Shown: positions 37,936 through 50,176, counted from the first letter of the stretch. The stretch is DNA of 51,958 nt from Mycobacterium sp. UM_CSW (GCF_000455205.1 NZ_AUWQ01000058.1:1-51958); one strand, 5' to 3'. Numbers and translations: made by a program. The notes: generated by a model from the letters alone, not told the origin.

Positions 37936-40900
37936 GACGGATGTGCTGGACCCCGCCGAGCACGCCCAGCTGGAGCGGTGGGGCAACCGGGCGGGGTTGA
38001 CCCAGCCGGTGGGTGTGCCGGTGTCGATTCCGGTGCTGTTCGGCGCGCAGGTGGCGCGCACGCCGGAGGCGGTGGCGATCAGCGCGGGGGACCGCTCGTG
38101 GACCTACCGCGAGGTCAAGCAGGCGGCGAACCGGTTGGCGCACCTGCTGGCCGGCCAGGGCGTGGGTCCGGGGCAGCGCGTGGCGCTGTTGTTGCCGCGG
38201 TCGGCCGACGCGGTCGTCGCGATGCTGGCGGTGTTGAAGACCGGGGCGGCGTACGTGCCGATCGATCCGACGGTGCCGGCCGCCCGGATGGGGTTTGTGC
38301 TCGACGATGCCGCGCCGATCGCCGTGATCACGAACGCCGGCCTGGCGGACCGGCTGGACGGGCGCGATGTGTTGGTCATCGACATCAACGACCCCGCCAT
38401 CGATCGCGAACCCAGCACCCCGATGCCGGCACCGGCCCCCGACGACGTCGCCTACCTCATCTACACGTCGGGCACCACCGGAACCCCCAAGGGCGTGGCG
38501 ATCCCGCACCGCAACGTGACCCGGCTGCTCGAAACGCTGGACGTCGACCTGGAATTGGCGGGCCAGGTGTGGTCGCAGTGTCACTCGCTGGCGTTCGATT
38601 TCTCGGTGTGGGAGATCTGGGGGGCGCTGCTCTACGGCGGCCGGCTGGTGATCGTGCCCGACTCGGTGGTGCGCTCGCCGCAGGAGCTGCACGCCCTGTT
38701 GGTGGCCGAAGAGGTCACCGTGCTGAGCCAGACCCCGTCGGCGTTTTACGCGTTGCAGACCGCCGACGCGGCACAGCCCGAGCCGGAACCCCGCCTGAAG
38801 CTCGAGGCCGTGGTGTTCGGCGGCGAGGCGCTGGAACCGCAGCGGTTGCGGGGCTGGCTGGACAACCATCCCGGCTTGCCGCGGCTGATCAACATGTACG
38901 GCATCACCGAGACGACCGTGCACGCGTCGTTCCGCGAGATCGTCGCCGGCGACGTCGACAGCATCGCCAGCCCCATCGGGGTGCCGCTGGCCCATCTCGG
39001 ATTCTTCGTGCTCGATGGGTGGCTGCGGCCGGTCCCGGCAGGCGTGGTCGGGGAGTTGTACGTGGCCGGCGCCGGGGTGGCGGACGGTTATGTCGGCCGG
39101 CCGGCGCTGAGCTCGACGCGGTTCGTGGCCTGCCCGTTCGGGGAGCCGGGACACCGGATGTACCGCACCGGCGACCTGGTGTGGTGGGGCGCCGACGGCC
39201 AGCTGCGCTACGTCGGACGCGCCGACAAGCAGGTCAAGATCCGCGGCTATCGCATCGAACTGGGCGAGATCCAGGCGGCGCTGATGGCGCTGGACGGCGT
39301 CAAGCAGGCGGCGGTGATCGCCCGCGAGGACCGCCCGGGGGACAAGCGCCTGGTGGGCTACGTCACCGGCAGCGTCGATCCGGTGTCGTTCGGGGCGTCG
39401 GCGCGTGCGGCGCTGGCCGAGCGGCTCCCGGCCTACATGGTGCCGGCGGCGGTGATGGTCATCGAGGCGCTGCCGTTGACGGTCAACGGCAAACTCGACA
39501 CCCGGGCCCTGCCGGCACCCGAATACTCCGACGGCGATCACTACCGCGCCCCGACCACCGCGGTCGAGGAGCTGTTGGCCGGCATCTACGCGCAGGTGCT
39601 GGGCGTGGAGCCGCCGCGGCTGGTCGGGGTGGACGACTCGTTCTTCGACCTCGGCGGGGATTCGCTCTCGGCCGTGCGCCTGGTCGCCGCGGTCAACACC
39701 GGCCTGGATGCCGGTCTTTCGGTGCGCACGTTGTTCGAGGCGCCCACGGTCGCCCAGTTGGCGGCCCGAATCGGCGGGGACGAAGCCCGGTTGGAGCCGC
39801 TGCTGCCGTTCGCGGCCGTGGAGCGGCCCGCGGTGATCCCGCTGTCGTTCGCGCAGAGCCGGTTGTGGTTCATCGACCAGTTCCAGGGCCCGTCGACGAT
39901 CTACAACATGGCGGTCGCCCTGCGGTTGCGCGGGCGGATGGATGCCTTGGACGAAGAAGCGCTGGGCGCCGCGCTGTCCGACGTGGTGGTCCGGCAGGAA
40001 AGCCTGCGCACGCTGTTCGCCGCGCACGACGGCATACCGCGCCAGCTGATCGTGCCGCCCGAGCGGGCCGACTTCGGTTGGGCCGTCGTCGACGCCGCCG
40101 GCTGGTCGGAAAGCCAGCTGGCCGAGGCATTCGACGCCGTGGCCCACCACCACTTCGACCTGGCATCCGAGATCCCCATGCGGGCAAGGCTTTTCCGGAT
40201 TGCCGACGACGAGCACGTGCTGGTGGCCGTGGTGCATCACATCGCCGCCGACGGCGCGTCGATCAACCCGCTGGTGCGGGATCTCGGGGTGGCCTACGCC
40301 TGCCGCAGGGTGGGGCAGGCTCCCGACTGGGCCGATCTGGCGGTCCAGTACGCCGACTACACGCTGTGGCAGCGCGCGCAGCTCGGCGATCTCAGCGACA
40401 GCGGCAGCCGCATCGCGGCGCAGTTGGCCTACTGGCAAGAGGCCCTGTCCGGGATGCCTGAGCATCTGCAACTGCCCACCGATCGGCCCTACCCGCCGGT
40501 CGCGGACTACCGCGGCGCGACCGTGTCGGTGGACTGGCCCGCCGAGCTGCAGCAGCAGGTGGCCCGGGTGGCCCGGGAACACAACGCCACCAGCTTCATG
40601 GTGATGCAGGCCGCCATGGCCGTGCTGCTGGCCAAGCTCAGCGCGAGTTCCGATGTGTCCGTAGGGTTTCCGATCGCCGGGCGTGGGGACCCCGCGCTGG
40701 ACGAGCTGGTGGGTTTCTTCGTCAACACCCTGGTGTTGCGGGTCGATCTGGCCGGCGATCCCAGCGTCGCCGAACTGCTCGCTCAGGTGCGTGCGCGCAG
40801 CCTGGCCGCCTACGAGCACCAAGACGTGCCCTTCGAGGTACTGGTGGAAAGGCTCAACCCCACCCGGAGCCTGACCCACCACCCGCTGGTCCAGGTGATG

Positions 40901-43900
40901 CTGGCCTGGCAGAGCGGGCAGGGGCAGGGCGCCGGCGGACCCGCCGGGCTGACCCTGGGCGGGCTGCAGGTCACACCGCTGCCGCTCGACACCCGCACCG
41001 CCCGCACCGACCTGGCGTTCTCGCTGGGGGAGACGTGGACCGAGGACGGCGAGCCCGCCGGAATCGCCGGGTCGGTGGAATTCCGGACCGACGTGTTCGA
41101 CGCCGCCAGCATCGAAACGCTGATCGAGCGGCTGAAGCGGGTGTTGGCCGCCATGACGGCGGACCCGGGGCGGCGGCTGTCGTCGGTGGATCTGCTCGAC
41201 GAGGCCGAGCACGCCCGCCTCGACGAGGCGGGCAACCGCGCGGTCTTGAGCCTGCCCGCGCCGGCCGCGGTGTCGGTGCCGGAGCTGTTCGCCGCGCAGG
41301 TGGCCCACGCCCCGGAGGCGCCGGCGGTGACCTTCGCGGGCCAAACGATGACCTACCGGGAACTCGACGAGGCCGCTAATCGGTTCGCGCACTTGCTGTC
41401 TGGCCGCGGCGTGGGCCCCGGTGGTTGTGTGGCGTTGCTGCTGGAGCGGTCGGCCCAGGCCGTCGTGGCGATGCTGGCGGTGCTCAAGACCGGGGCGGCC
41501 TACCTGGCCATCGACCCGGCGCTGCCCGCGGCCCGGATCGACTTCATGCTGGGCGACGCCGCGCCCGTCGCCGCGGTCACCACCGCCGGGCTGGCCGACC
41601 GGCTGGACGGGCGGGAGCTGACGGTCATCGACATCGCTGATCTCGACGACCCCGCCGTCGAGGACCAACCGGCCACCGCGCTGCCGGCGCCGTCGGCCGA
41701 CGACATCGCGTACCTGATCTACACCTCGGGGACCACCGGGACGCCCAAGGGCGTCGCGATCGCCCACCGCAACCTGGCGCACCTGGCGCAGTCGTCGCAC
41801 CCGTCCCTGCCGGCGACGCAGGTGTGGACGCAATGCCACTCGTACGCGTTCGACTTCTCGGTCTGGGAGATCTGGGCCGCACTGCTCGGCGGCGGGCGGC
41901 TGGTGGTGGTGCCCCCGTCCGTCGTCGCCTCACCGGAGGACTTCCACGACCTGCTGGCCCGGGAGCGGGTCAGCGTGCTCACCCAAACCCCGTCGGCGGT
42001 GGCCGCCCTGTCCCCGCAACGGTTGGAGGCCGAGGCGGTGCTGCTCGGCGGCGAGGCCTGCTCGGCCGAGGTGGTGGACCAATGGGCGCCCGGGCGGGTG
42101 GTGGTCAACGCCTACGGACCCACCGAGGCCACGGTGTACGCCTCGATGAGCGCGCCGCTGCAGGCGGGGTCCGGCGCGGCTCCGATCGGTGCGCCCGTGT
42201 CGACGGCGGCGCTGTTCGTCCTGGACGAGTCGCTGCGGCGGGTGCCGGCCGGTGTGGTCGGGGAACTGTACGTGGCCGGCCGGGGCGTCGGCGTCGGATA
42301 CGTCGGCCGGACCGGGCTGACCGCCTCGCGCTTCGTGGCCTGCCCGTTCGCCGGCGCGGACGCGCCGGGGACCCGGATGTACCGCACCGGCGACCTGGTG
42401 CGGTGGCGCGCCGACGGGCAGCTGCAATACCTGGGCCGCGCGGACGAGCAGGTCAAGATCCGCGGATACCGCATCGAACCGGGCGAGGTCCGGGCCGCTC
42501 TGGCCGCGTTCGACGGCGTCGAGCAGGCGGTGGTGGTCGCCCGCGAGGACCGCCCCGGCGACAAGCGCCTGGTCGGATACATCACCGGGACCGCGGACCC
42601 GGCCGCCCTGCGATCCGCGCTGGCCGAGCGGCTGCCGGCGTACATGGTGCCGGCCGCGGTGGTGGCGCTGGACGCGTTGCCGCTGACGGTCAACGGCAAG
42701 CTCGACGCCAGGGCCCTGCCGGCACCGGAATACGAGGCCACCGATCGTTACCGCGCCCCGAGCAATCCGACCGAGGAAATCTTGGCCGGCATCTACGCCC
42801 AGGTGTTGGGCGTGGACCGGGTCGGGGTGGACGACTCGTTCTTCGACCTGGGCGGGGATTCGCTGTCGGCGATGCGCCTGGTCGCCGCGATCAACACCGG
42901 CCTGGGCGCCGGCGTCGCGGTGCGCGCCGTGTTCGAGGCGCCCACGGTGGCCCAGCTGGCGACGCGCCTGCACGGTGACGAGGGCGGCCTGGACCCGTTG
43001 GTGGCCGTCGAGCGGCCCGCGGTCATTCCGTTGTCGTTCGCCCAGCACCGGTTGTGGTTCATCGACCAGCTGCAGGGCCCGTCACCGGTCTACAACCTGG
43101 CGGTGGCGCTGCGGCTGCGCGGGCGGCTGGATGCCGACGCGTTCTGCGCGGCGCTGGCCGACGTGGTGGGCCGCCACGAAAGCCTGCGCACGCTGTTCGC
43201 CGCCCCCGACGGGATACCGCAACAGCTGGTGCTGCCCGCCGAGCAGGCCGACTTCGGTTGGGACGTGGTCGACGCGACCGCGTGGTCGCCACGCCGGCTG
43301 CAGGCGGGCATCGAGGAGACGGCGCGGCACAGCTTCGATCTGGGGGCCGAGATCCCTTTGCGGGCAAGGCTTTTCCGCGTCGCCGACGACGAACACGTGC
43401 TGGTCGCCGTGGTGCACCACATCGCCGCCGACGGCCTGTCGATCCCCCCGCTGGTGCGTGACATATCCGTCGCCTACGCCAGTCGGTGTCTCGGGCAGGA
43501 ACCCGGTTGGACGCCGTTGCCGGTCCAGTACGTCGACTACACGCTGTGGCAGCGCGCGCAATTCGGCGATCTCAACGATCAGGACAGCCCCATCGCCGCG
43601 CAGCTCGCGTACTGGCAGGAAGCACTGGCGGGGATGCCCGAGCGGCTCGGGCTGCCCACCGACCGGCCCTACCCCGCGGTGGCCGATCAGCGGGGCGCCA
43701 GCGTGGTGCTGCAGTGGCCCGTCGAGTTGCAGCGGCAGGTCGTGCGGGTGGCCCGCGAACACAACGCGACCAACTTCATGGTGATGCAAGCCGCGCTGGC
43801 CGTGCTGCTGGCCAAGCTCAGCGCGAGTTCCGATGTGGCGGTGGGCTTTCCGATCGGGGGACGCCGCGACCCCGCGCTCGACGAGCTGGTCGGCTTCTTC

Positions 43901-46900
43901 GTCAACACGTTGGTGTTGCGCGTGGACGTGGCGGGCGACCCGAGCGTCGCCGACCTGCTGGCCCAGGTGCGGGCGCGCAGCCTGGCCGCCTACGAACACC
44001 AGGACGTGCCCTTCGAAGTGGTCGTCGAGCGGCTGAACCCCACCCGGTCGCTGACCCACCACCCGCTGGTCCAGGTGATGCTGGCCTGGCGGACCCTGCA
44101 CGACACCGCCGGCGACCCCACCGCCAGGTTCGCCGCGGGAGAGCTGGAGCTCACCCAGATGCCGGTGGACACCGGCACCGCCCGCATGGACCTGGCGCTT
44201 TCCCTGGAAGAGCACTTGGACGCGGGCGGTGAGCCGGCCGGCATCGGCGGGGTGGTGGAATTCCGCACCGACGTGTTCGACGCGGCCACCATCGAAACCC
44301 TGATCGAGCGGTTGCAGCGCGTGCTGGTGGCGATGACCAGCGACCCGACCCGGCGGCTGTCGTCGATCGGCGTGCTCGATGACGCCGAGCGAATCCGGTT
44401 GGAGGACTGGGGCAATCGGGTCGCGTTGACCGAACCGGCGAGCCCGCCGGTGTCGATTCCGGAGCTGTTCGCCGCGCAGGTGGCGCGGGTGCCCGACGCC
44501 GCCGCGGTGACCTTCGAAGACCGGTCGCTGACCTATCGCGAACTCGACGACGCGGCAAACCGGTTGGCGCGCCTGTTGGTCCGCGGGGGCGTGGGGCCGG
44601 GCCGGCGCGTGGCGCTGCTGCTGCCCCGCTCGGCCGAGGCCATCGTGGCGATCCTGGCGGTGGTGAAGACCGGGGCGGCGTACGTGCCGATCGATCCGGC
44701 GGTGCCGGAGGCCCGGATGCAGTTCGTGCTCGGCGACGCCGCGCCCGTCGCCGCGATCACCACCGCGGAGTACCGCGCGCGGCTGGACGGACACGATCTG
44801 CTGATCATCGATGTCCAAGACGCCTCCGAAGACACCGCCGCCCCCGCCGTTGACGCCCGCCTCGGCACGTCGTTGCCCGCGGCCTGCCCGGACGACGTCG
44901 CCTACATCATCTACACCTCGGGCACGACCGGGACGCCCAAGGGCGTCGCGGTCCCGCATCGCAACGTCACCCGGCTGCTGGACACCCTGGCCGGTGACAT
45001 GGACCTGGTGGGCCGGGTGTGGTCGCAGTGTCACTCGCTGGCGTTCGACTTCTCGGTGTGGGAGATCTGGGGCGCGCTGCTCTACGGCGGGCGCGTGGTG
45101 GTGGCGCCCGACTCGGTGGTGCGCTCGCCCGAAGACCTGCACGCCCTGCTGGTGACCGAACGGGTCAGCGTCCTGAGCCAGACGCCGTCGGCGTTCTACG
45201 CCCTGCAGGCCGCCGACGCGTTGCAGCCCGAGCTGGCGTCCCAGTTGCAGCTGGAGGCCGTGGTGTTCGGCGGCGAGGCGCTCGAACCGCAGCGCCTGCG
45301 CACGTGGCTGGACAGTCACCCGGCCCGGCCCCGGCTGATCAACATGTACGGCATCACCGAGACGACGGTGCACGCCTCGTTCCGCGAGATCGTCGCCGAC
45401 GACGTCGACACGGCCGTGAGCCCCATCGGGGTGCCGCTGGGCCATCTGGGTTTCTTCGTGCTGGACGGGTCGTTGCAGCCCGCGCCCCCCGGTGTGGTCG
45501 GCGAGCTGTACGTCGCCGGCGCCGGCTTGGCGCACGGGTACATCGGGCGGGCGGGCCTGACCGGGACGCGGTTCGTCGCGTGTCCGTTCGGCGGGCCGGG
45601 GGCGCGCATGTACCGCACCGGCGACCTGATGAGCTGGGGCGCCGACGGGCAGCTGCGTTACATGGGCCGCGCCGACGAGCAGGTCAAGATCCGCGGCTAT
45701 CGCATCGAGCTCGGCGAGGTCCAGGCGACGCTGAACGGCCTCGACGGCGTCGAGCAGGCGGTGGTGATCGCCCGCGAGGATCGCCCCGGCGACAAGCGCC
45801 TGGTGGGTTACGTGACCGGGACGGCGGACCCGGCCGAGGTGCGCGCCGCGCTGGCCGACCGGCTGCCGGCCTACATGGTGCCGGCGGCAGTGGTGGCGCT
45901 GGACGCGCTGCCGCTGACGGTCAACGGCAAACTCGACACCCGCGCCCTGCCCGCGCCGGAGTATCAGGACGTCGATCACTACCGCGCCCCGGCCGATGCG
46001 GTCGAGGAGATCCTGGCCGGCATCTACGCGCAGGTGCTGGGGCTGGAGCGGGTCGGGGTCGAGGAGTCGTTCTTCGAACTCGGCGGGGACAGCATCCTGT
46101 CGATGCAGGTGGTGGCGCGGGCGCGCGCCGCCGGCGTGGTGGTTCGGCCGCGCGACATCTTCGTTGAGCAGACGGTGGCCAAGCTCGCCCGGGCGGCCGG
46201 GGTGGTCGCCGACGACGCCGAGGTGATCGACGAGGGCGTCGGCGCGGTGCTGGCCACGCCCATCATGCGCTGGCTGCAGAGCGTGGATGGACCGGTCGAC
46301 GAGTTCAACCAGACCGTGCTGGTGCAGGCCCCGGTGGGGGTGACGTCGTCCGACGTGGTGGCGGTGTTGCAGGCCTTGCTGGATCGGCACCCAATGTTGC
46401 GGCTGCGCGTCGACGACTACAACACCGACGGCACCGACGGGTGGTCGGTGACGGTGCCCGAGCCCGGTGCGGTGGACGCGCGCGGGTGCGTGCAGACGGT
46501 GGACGTGCTGTCCGACGACGCGGTCACCGCGGCGCGGTCGCGGTTGAACCCGGCCACCGGGGTGATGCTGAGCGCGCTGTGGGCGGCTCCCACCGGGCAG
46601 CTGCTGTTGATCGTTCACCACCTGGCGGTCGATGGGGTGTCGTGGCGGATCCTGCTCGAGGACCTCAACCTGGCCTGGGCGCAGCACCGCGGCGGCCAGC
46701 AGGTCGTGTTGCCGGCGCCACGGACGTCGTTCGCCCGGTGGGCGGCGCTGCTGGCCGAGCACGCCCACCGTCCCGAGGTCGTGGAGCAGGCGCGCGCGTG
46801 GCGGCAGATCGCCGCGCTGCCCGCGGAGTTGCCGGCGGTGCAACCCGCGGTGGATACCTATGCGACCGCCGGGAACCTGTCGGTCGAGCTCGACGCCGAG

Positions 46901-49300
46901 ACGACCCGGATGCTGCTCGGCGAGGTGCCGGCGGCGTTCCACGCCGGCATCCACGAGATCTTGTTGATCGCGTTCGCCTTGGCTTGTGCCGAGTTCTTGG
47001 GCACTGGCGCCGCGCCCATCGTGATCGACGCGGAAGGCCACGGGCGCCAGGAGGAGCTGGACTCTACCGTCGACCTGTCGCGCACCGTGGGGTGGTTCAC
47101 CACCAAGTACCCCGTTGCGCTCGCGGTGGGCGGGCTGGACTGGGCGCAGGTCCTGGCCGGCGACGCGGGGCTGGGCGCGGTGATCAAAGACGCCAAGGAG
47201 CAGCTTCGCGCCCTGCCGGACGGTCTGACCTACGGGATGCTGCGCTACCTGAACAGCGACGTCGACCTGGAGGGGCCGGACCCGACGATCGGGTTCAACT
47301 ACCTCGGGCGGCTGGGCGCCGCGGCGACCGAGGTGTCCGGGGACATCTGGGAGATCCGCCAGGACGGCTGGTCGGTGACCGGCGTTGCCGCGGCGACGCC
47401 CATGCCGCTGATGCACACCGTCGAGCTCAACGCGGGCACCCTGGACGCCGAGACCGGTCCCCGCCTGCGCGCGGGGTGGACGTGGGCCCCGTCGGCTTTG
47501 GATCAGGCGCGGGTCACCCGGCTGAGCCGGTTGTGGTTCGACGCGCTGGCCGGCATCTGCGCGCACGTGCGCAGCGGTGGCGGCGGCTTGACGCCGTCGG
47601 ACATCACGCCCGCCCGGCTGAGCCAACTGCAGATCGACGAGCTGGCGCGGCAATACCGCATCGCCGACGTGCTGCCGCTTACCCCGTTGCAGCAGGGGCT
47701 GCTGTTCCACGCCAGCACCGCCCAGGGCGGCGACGACGTGTACGCGGTGCAGCTCGACGTCACGCTGAGCGGTCGGCTCGACCAGCACCGCCTGCGGGAC
47801 GCCGTGCACACCGTGGTCGCCCGCCACCCCAACCTGGCGGCCCGCTTCAGCGCGCGGTTCGACCAACCGGTGCAGATCATCCCGGCCGACCCCGTGGTGC
47901 CGTGGCGCTATCTCGACCTCAGCGGGGGCGATGCGGACGTCGACGAGCAGATCCAGGAGATCTGCGCCGCCGAACGCGCCGCGGTCTACGACTTGGCCGA
48001 CCATCCCGCCCTGCGGGTCGCGCTGATCCGCACCGGGCAAGACCGGCACCGGTTCGTGCTGACCAATCACCACATCGTGCTGGACGGGTGGTCGCTGCCG
48101 ATCCTGCTGGGCGAACTGTTCGCCAGCTATTACGGCCAGCGGTTACCCGCGGCCGGCTCGTATCGCAGGTTCGTGTCGTGGCTGGCCGGCCGCGACGTCG
48201 ACGGCGCCCGCGCGGTGTGGCGCGAGATATTCGACGGCTTCGCCGCGCCCACACTCGTCGGGCCGCCGGATTGGTTCGGGCTGGGCCGGCGCGGCGTTGC
48301 GTCGTTCCGGGTGCCCGAAGACACCACCCGCGCGCTTGGCGAGTTGGCGCGCACGCGGCACACCACCGTGAGCACCGTGCTGCAGGCCGCCTGGGCGCAG
48401 CTGCTGACGTGGCTGACCGGCCAGCGCGACGTCGCCTTCGGCGCCGTGGTCTCCGGGCGGCCGGCCGAGGTGCCCGGCGCGGACTCGATGGTCGGCCTGT
48501 TCATCAACACGGTGCCGGTGCGGGCGACCATCACGGGGGAGACCACCACCGCCGACCTGCTGGATCAGTTGCAAGGCGAACACAACCGCACGCTGGATCA
48601 CCAGCATCTGGCGCTGAGCGAGGTCCACCGCGTCACCGGCCACGCAAGGCTCTTCGACACCGTGTTCGTCTACGAGAACTACCCCGCCGATCCCGCCGCC
48701 TTGGCGGGGACCGACGGGTTGGCCATCACCGACATCGCCAACCGCGACTACTACCACTACCCGCTCACCGTCCAAGCATTGCCGGGCCGAGAGTTGGAGT
48801 TGCACGTCCAATTCCGCGCGGACGTTTTCTCACCGGCCGACATCGAGGCGCTGATCGAGCGGTTCCAGCAGACGCTGGTCGCGATGACCACCGGCCCGAC
48901 GCGACCGTTGTCGTTGATCGAGGTACGAGACGACGGGAAGCACGCGCGCCCGGACCGGTCGAGCTACCACCCGGCGCCGGCGCCGTCAGTGCCCGATCAC
49001 AACCACAACGGCAACGGCAACGGCCACCATGCCCCCACCAGCCTGGTCGAACAGATCTTGACCGGCATCTACGCGCAGGTGCTCGGGGTGGACCACGTCG
49101 GAATCGACGAGTCGTTCTTCGACCTCGGCGGGGACTCCCTTGCCGCGATGCGAGCCACCGCCACGATCAACACGGCCCTCGACGCCGACCTCGAGGTGAC
49201 CGCGCTGTTCGAGGCCCCGTCGGTCAGGCGGTTGAGCCAGCGCTTGGCCGGACATGCCTGCGCGGTGGACGTTCCCGCCGCCAGCCCGGCCGGCGATTAG
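36665..49300 (+). CDS. Nonribosomal peptide synthetase 2, three modules plus C-T (C-A-T-C-A-T-C-A-T-E-C-T)
   Basis: 4211 residues. C1, DCL-type (HHIVMDG 139-145), accepts the D-residue from NRPS 1. A1 (Tyr600, Asp645; code DFWQVGMVHK, Thr-like), T1 Ser1000. C2, LCL-type (HHIAADG from 1191), A2 (Asp1730; code DFWQLGAVYK, possibly aromatic), T2 Ser2066. C3 (from 2251), A3 (Asp2795; DFWQVGMVHK, Thr-like), T3 Ser3143. E (HHLAVDG from 3318; EGHGR), so residue 4 is probably D-allo-Thr. C4, DCL-type (HHIVLDG 3802-3808), is followed by a His/Asn/Gly-rich linker and T4 (Ser4158), with no A domain, thioesterase or reductase. Codes were aligned by hand to the GrsA positions. The ATG at 36665 lies inside the last codons of NRPS 1, suggesting translational coupling. 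Confidence 0.94.
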   Translation: MRIADVLPLTPLQQGLWFHAITAQGGDDIYSVQLEIALSGPLDQDRLRDAVLAVVTRHPNLAARFSDKFDQPVQIIPADPVVPWRYVDLRGGRPDTDEQIREVCAAERAAVCNLTNQPAFRAALIGIGEDQHRLVLTNHHIVMDGWSLPILLGELFASYHGRWLPAAAKYRSFVTWLTSRDLDAAREAWREALAGFDTPTLIGPPGRLGLGPRGVASFQVPEQTTLALGELARSSHTTVSTVVQAAWAQLLMWLTGRHDVTFGTTVSGRPPEVPGADTMVGLFINTVPVRASITANTTTADLLDQLQNAYQHTLDHQHLALSELHRITGQDQLFDTMFVYENYPLDAAALSGGQGDQGLAITDFTHREYNHYPLAVQAMPGTEMGLRVEFDTDVFDAADIETLIERFKRVLAAMTADPGRRLSSTDVLDPAEHAQLERWGNRAGLTQPVGVPVSIPVLFGAQVARTPEAVAISAGDRSWTYREVKQAANRLAHLLAGQGVGPGQRVALLLPRSADAVVAMLAVLKTGAAYVPIDPTVPAARMGFVLDDAAPIAVITNAGLADRLDGRDVLVIDINDPAIDREPSTPMPAPAPDDVAYLIYTSGTTGTPKGVAIPHRNVTRLLETLDVDLELAGQVWSQCHSLAFDFSVWEIWGALLYGGRLVIVPDSVVRSPQELHALLVAEEVTVLSQTPSAFYALQTADAAQPEPEPRLKLEAVVFGGEALEPQRLRGWLDNHPGLPRLINMYGITETTVHASFREIVAGDVDSIASPIGVPLAHLGFFVLDGWLRPVPAGVVGELYVAGAGVADGYVGRPALSSTRFVACPFGEPGHRMYRTGDLVWWGADGQLRYVGRADKQVKIRGYRIELGEIQAALMALDGVKQAAVIAREDRPGDKRLVGYVTGSVDPVSFGASARAALAERLPAYMVPAAVMVIEALPLTVNGKLDTRALPAPEYSDGDHYRAPTTAVEELLAGIYAQVLGVEPPRLVGVDDSFFDLGGDSLSAVRLVAAVNTGLDAGLSVRTLFEAPTVAQLAARIGGDEARLEPLLPFAAVERPAVIPLSFAQSRLWFIDQFQGPSTIYNMAVALRLRGRMDALDEEALGAALSDVVVRQESLRTLFAAHDGIPRQLIVPPERADFGWAVVDAAGWSESQLAEAFDAVAHHHFDLASEIPMRARLFRIADDEHVLVAVVHHIAADGASINPLVRDLGVAYACRRVGQAPDWADLAVQYADYTLWQRAQLGDLSDSGSRIAAQLAYWQEALSGMPEHLQLPTDRPYPPVADYRGATVSVDWPAELQQQVARVAREHNATSFMVMQAAMAVLLAKLSASSDVSVGFPIAGRGDPALDELVGFFVNTLVLRVDLAGDPSVAELLAQVRARSLAAYEHQDVPFEVLVERLNPTRSLTHHPLVQVMLAWQSGQGQGAGGPAGLTLGGLQVTPLPLDTRTARTDLAFSLGETWTEDGEPAGIAGSVEFRTDVFDAASIETLIERLKRVLAAMTADPGRRLSSVDLLDEAEHARLDEAGNRAVLSLPAPAAVSVPELFAAQVAHAPEAPAVTFAGQTMTYRELDEAANRFAHLLSGRGVGPGGCVALLLERSAQAVVAMLAVLKTGAAYLAIDPALPAARIDFMLGDAAPVAAVTTAGLADRLDGRELTVIDIADLDDPAVEDQPATALPAPSADDIAYLIYTSGTTGTPKGVAIAHRNLAHLAQSSHPSLPATQVWTQCHSYAFDFSVWEIWAALLGGGRLVVVPPSVVASPEDFHDLLARERVSVLTQTPSAVAALSPQRLEAEAVLLGGEACSAEVVDQWAPGRVVVNAYGPTEATVYASMSAPLQAGSGAAPIGAPVSTAALFVLDESLRRVPAGVVGELYVAGRGVGVGYVGRTGLTASRFVACPFAGADAPGTRMYRTGDLVRWRADGQLQYLGRADEQVKIRGYRIEPGEVRAALAAFDGVEQAVVVAREDRPGDKRLVGYITGTADPAALRSALAERLPAYMVPAAVVALDALPLTVNGKLDARALPAPEYEATDRYRAPSNPTEEILAGIYAQVLGVDRVGVDDSFFDLGGDSLSAMRLVAAINTGLGAGVAVRAVFEAPTVAQLATRLHGDEGGLDPLVAVERPAVIPLSFAQHRLWFIDQLQGPSPVYNLAVALRLRGRLDADAFCAALADVVGRHESLRTLFAAPDGIPQQLVLPAEQADFGWDVVDATAWSPRRLQAGIEETARHSFDLGAEIPLRARLFRVADDEHVLVAVVHHIAADGLSIPPLVRDISVAYASRCLGQEPGWTPLPVQYVDYTLWQRAQFGDLNDQDSPIAAQLAYWQEALAGMPERLGLPTDRPYPAVADQRGASVVLQWPVELQRQVVRVAREHNATNFMVMQAALAVLLAKLSASSDVAVGFPIGGRRDPALDELVGFFVNTLVLRVDVAGDPSVADLLAQVRARSLAAYEHQDVPFEVVVERLNPTRSLTHHPLVQVMLAWRTLHDTAGDPTARFAAGELELTQMPVDTGTARMDLALSLEEHLDAGGEPAGIGGVVEFRTDVFDAATIETLIERLQRVLVAMTSDPTRRLSSIGVLDDAERIRLEDWGNRVALTEPASPPVSIPELFAAQVARVPDAAAVTFEDRSLTYRELDDAANRLARLLVRGGVGPGRRVALLLPRSAEAIVAILAVVKTGAAYVPIDPAVPEARMQFVLGDAAPVAAITTAEYRARLDGHDLLIIDVQDASEDTAAPAVDARLGTSLPAACPDDVAYIIYTSGTTGTPKGVAVPHRNVTRLLDTLAGDMDLVGRVWSQCHSLAFDFSVWEIWGALLYGGRVVVAPDSVVRSPEDLHALLVTERVSVLSQTPSAFYALQAADALQPELASQLQLEAVVFGGEALEPQRLRTWLDSHPARPRLINMYGITETTVHASFREIVADDVDTAVSPIGVPLGHLGFFVLDGSLQPAPPGVVGELYVAGAGLAHGYIGRAGLTGTRFVACPFGGPGARMYRTGDLMSWGADGQLRYMGRADEQVKIRGYRIELGEVQATLNGLDGVEQAVVIAREDRPGDKRLVGYVTGTADPAEVRAALADRLPAYMVPAAVVALDALPLTVNGKLDTRALPAPEYQDVDHYRAPADAVEEILAGIYAQVLGLERVGVEESFFELGGDSILSMQVVARARAAGVVVRPRDIFVEQTVAKLARAAGVVADDAEVIDEGVGAVLATPIMRWLQSVDGPVDEFNQTVLVQAPVGVTSSDVVAVLQALLDRHPMLRLRVDDYNTDGTDGWSVTVPEPGAVDARGCVQTVDVLSDDAVTAARSRLNPATGVMLSALWAAPTGQLLLIVHHLAVDGVSWRILLEDLNLAWAQHRGGQQVVLPAPRTSFARWAALLAEHAHRPEVVEQARAWRQIAALPAELPAVQPAVDTYATAGNLSVELDAETTRMLLGEVPAAFHAGIHEILLIAFALACAEFLGTGAAPIVIDAEGHGRQEELDSTVDLSRTVGWFTTKYPVALAVGGLDWAQVLAGDAGLGAVIKDAKEQLRALPDGLTYGMLRYLNSDVDLEGPDPTIGFNYLGRLGAAATEVSGDIWEIRQDGWSVTGVAAATPMPLMHTVELNAGTLDAETGPRLRAGWTWAPSALDQARVTRLSRLWFDALAGICAHVRSGGGGLTPSDITPARLSQLQIDELARQYRIADVLPLTPLQQGLLFHASTAQGGDDVYAVQLDVTLSGRLDQHRLRDAVHTVVARHPNLAARFSARFDQPVQIIPADPVVPWRYLDLSGGDADVDEQIQEICAAERAAVYDLADHPALRVALIRTGQDRHRFVLTNHHIVLDGWSLPILLGELFASYYGQRLPAAGSYRRFVSWLAGRDVDGARAVWREIFDGFAAPTLVGPPDWFGLGRRGVASFRVPEDTTRALGELARTRHTTVSTVLQAAWAQLLTWLTGQRDVAFGAVVSGRPAEVPGADSMVGLFINTVPVRATITGETTTADLLDQLQGEHNRTLDHQHLALSEVHRVTGHARLFDTVFVYENYPADPAALAGTDGLAITDIANRDYYHYPLTVQALPGRELELHVQFRADVFSPADIEALIERFQQTLVAMTTGPTRPLSLIEVRDDGKHARPDRSSYHPAPAPSVPDHNHNGNGNGHHAPTSLVEQILTGIYAQVLGVDHVGIDESFFDLGGDSLAAMRATATINTALDADLEVTALFEAPSVRRLSQRLAGHACAVDVPAASPAGD
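45957..48910 (+). repeat. Duplicated T-E-C segment, copy 2 (NRPS 2 C-terminal part)
   Basis: Counterpart of 34981-37935, encoding T3-E-C4. The two copies keep the same order and almost the same length. Here E and C4 are in one frame ([13 protein letters not shown]), whereas in copy 1 the same junction is split between two genes. Confidence 0.7.
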
Positions 49301-49324
49301 CCGCACCCGGGGCCGGCGCGGTCG

Positions 49325-49999
49325 CTACCACATGGATGGCACTAGCCGGTAGCGAACCTTCTGCGTGTACTCGCGGTATCCGTTCAACTCCTGCTGGAGC
49401 AGCTTCTCCTCGTCGCGGATGCGCGAGGCCAGCACGAGCAGGCCGGGAACGACGAAAACCAGTCCCCAGTAAGAACCGAGCGCAAGGGGGATGCCGACCA
49501 TCATGATCACGTTGCCCGTATACATCGGATGCCGCACCAGCCCGTACAGACCGCTGGAGACGACCTCTTGGCCCGACTGCACCTGGACGGTCGCCGACGC
49601 GTAGCTGTTCTGGATGATCACCAGCGCCACCACGCCCAGCCCGATGGCCACCAGGACGTCGCCGAACACGCAGACCGCCGTCGGCACCGGCGACCAGCCG
49701 AAGCGATGATCGAGGGCGCTGACCACGACCATGGCGGCCAGCGATCCGTACAAGCCGGCGATGATGACGCGCTGCGCCAGCCGGGCCTCGGCCACCGGCC
49801 CCCCTCGCATCCGGGCCTCCAGCGCGGCGGGATTCCTACGCAGTAGGTAGACCGCGGGGATCCAGGCCGTGATTCCGACGACCACCAGAAAAACCCATGC
49901 CTGCCAGTAATTGAATGTGCCCGCGGGAAAAAACAGCATCGCGCCGAACACGACGAACTCGACAACACCGAAGACCAGCATTTTAGGAATGGTTTTCAC
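49325..49999 (-). CDS. ICMT/PEMT-type integral membrane methyltransferase
   Basis: 224 residues with about five hydrophobic segments. The C-terminal catalytic signature is GLYGLVRHPMYTGN (RHPMY 156-160) followed by RIRDEE (193-198), as in isoprenylcysteine carboxyl methyltransferases and related phospholipid methyltransferases. These use SAM to methylate lipophilic substrates in the membrane, in some members a carboxyl group. GTG 49999 with GGAGG four bases upstream is a much better start than the ATG at 50095. It converges on NRPS 2 with a 24-base gap. A role in methyl-esterifying the peptide C terminus would suit an NRPS without a release domain, but this is speculative; it may be an unrelated flanking gene. 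Confidence 0.8.
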   Translation of the reverse strand: MKTIPKMLVFGVVEFVVFGAMLFFPAGTFNYWQAWVFLVVVGITAWIPAVYLLRRNPAALEARMRGGPVAEARLAQRVIIAGLYGSLAAMVVVSALDHRFGWSPVPTAVCVFGDVLVAIGLGVVALVIIQNSYASATVQVQSGQEVVSSGLYGLVRHPMYTGNVIMMVGIPLALGSYWGLVFVVPGLLVLASRIRDEEKLLQQELNGYREYTQKVRYRLVPSMW

Positions 50000-50127
50000 C
50001 CATCCTCCTTCGTCCGTCCGCACGGGACGCCAAGAGCGCAGCGTTAATTGCCGCAGCCATACCGGCGGCACAGCACTGAAACTACCGTTGCCCACCCGAA
50101 GGATGTGGGCGATTCGTGATAGCCATA

Positions 50128-50154
50128 CGCCGGACCCCGGGGTGGGGTCCGGCG
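50128..50154 (-). terminator. Strong hairpin terminator without U-tract
   Basis: A perfect 11-bp stem, CGCCGGACCCC (50128-50138) and GGGGTCCGGCG (50144-50154), with a 5-base loop. It lies 22 bases past the stop of the small minus-strand gene, which fits an intrinsic terminator of the U-tract-less kind common in mycobacteria. It would also insulate the ICMT-like gene. Confidence 0.6.
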
Positions 50155-50176
50155 CGGGCGTCGAGTCGGCTAAGGC

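Noticed and set aside
43082-48073. 1663-codon open frame antisense to NRPS 2, and a similar 1543-codon one at 37208-41839
   Set aside because: Same reason: repetitive shadow of NRPS repeats, no family motifs, no ribosome binding site.
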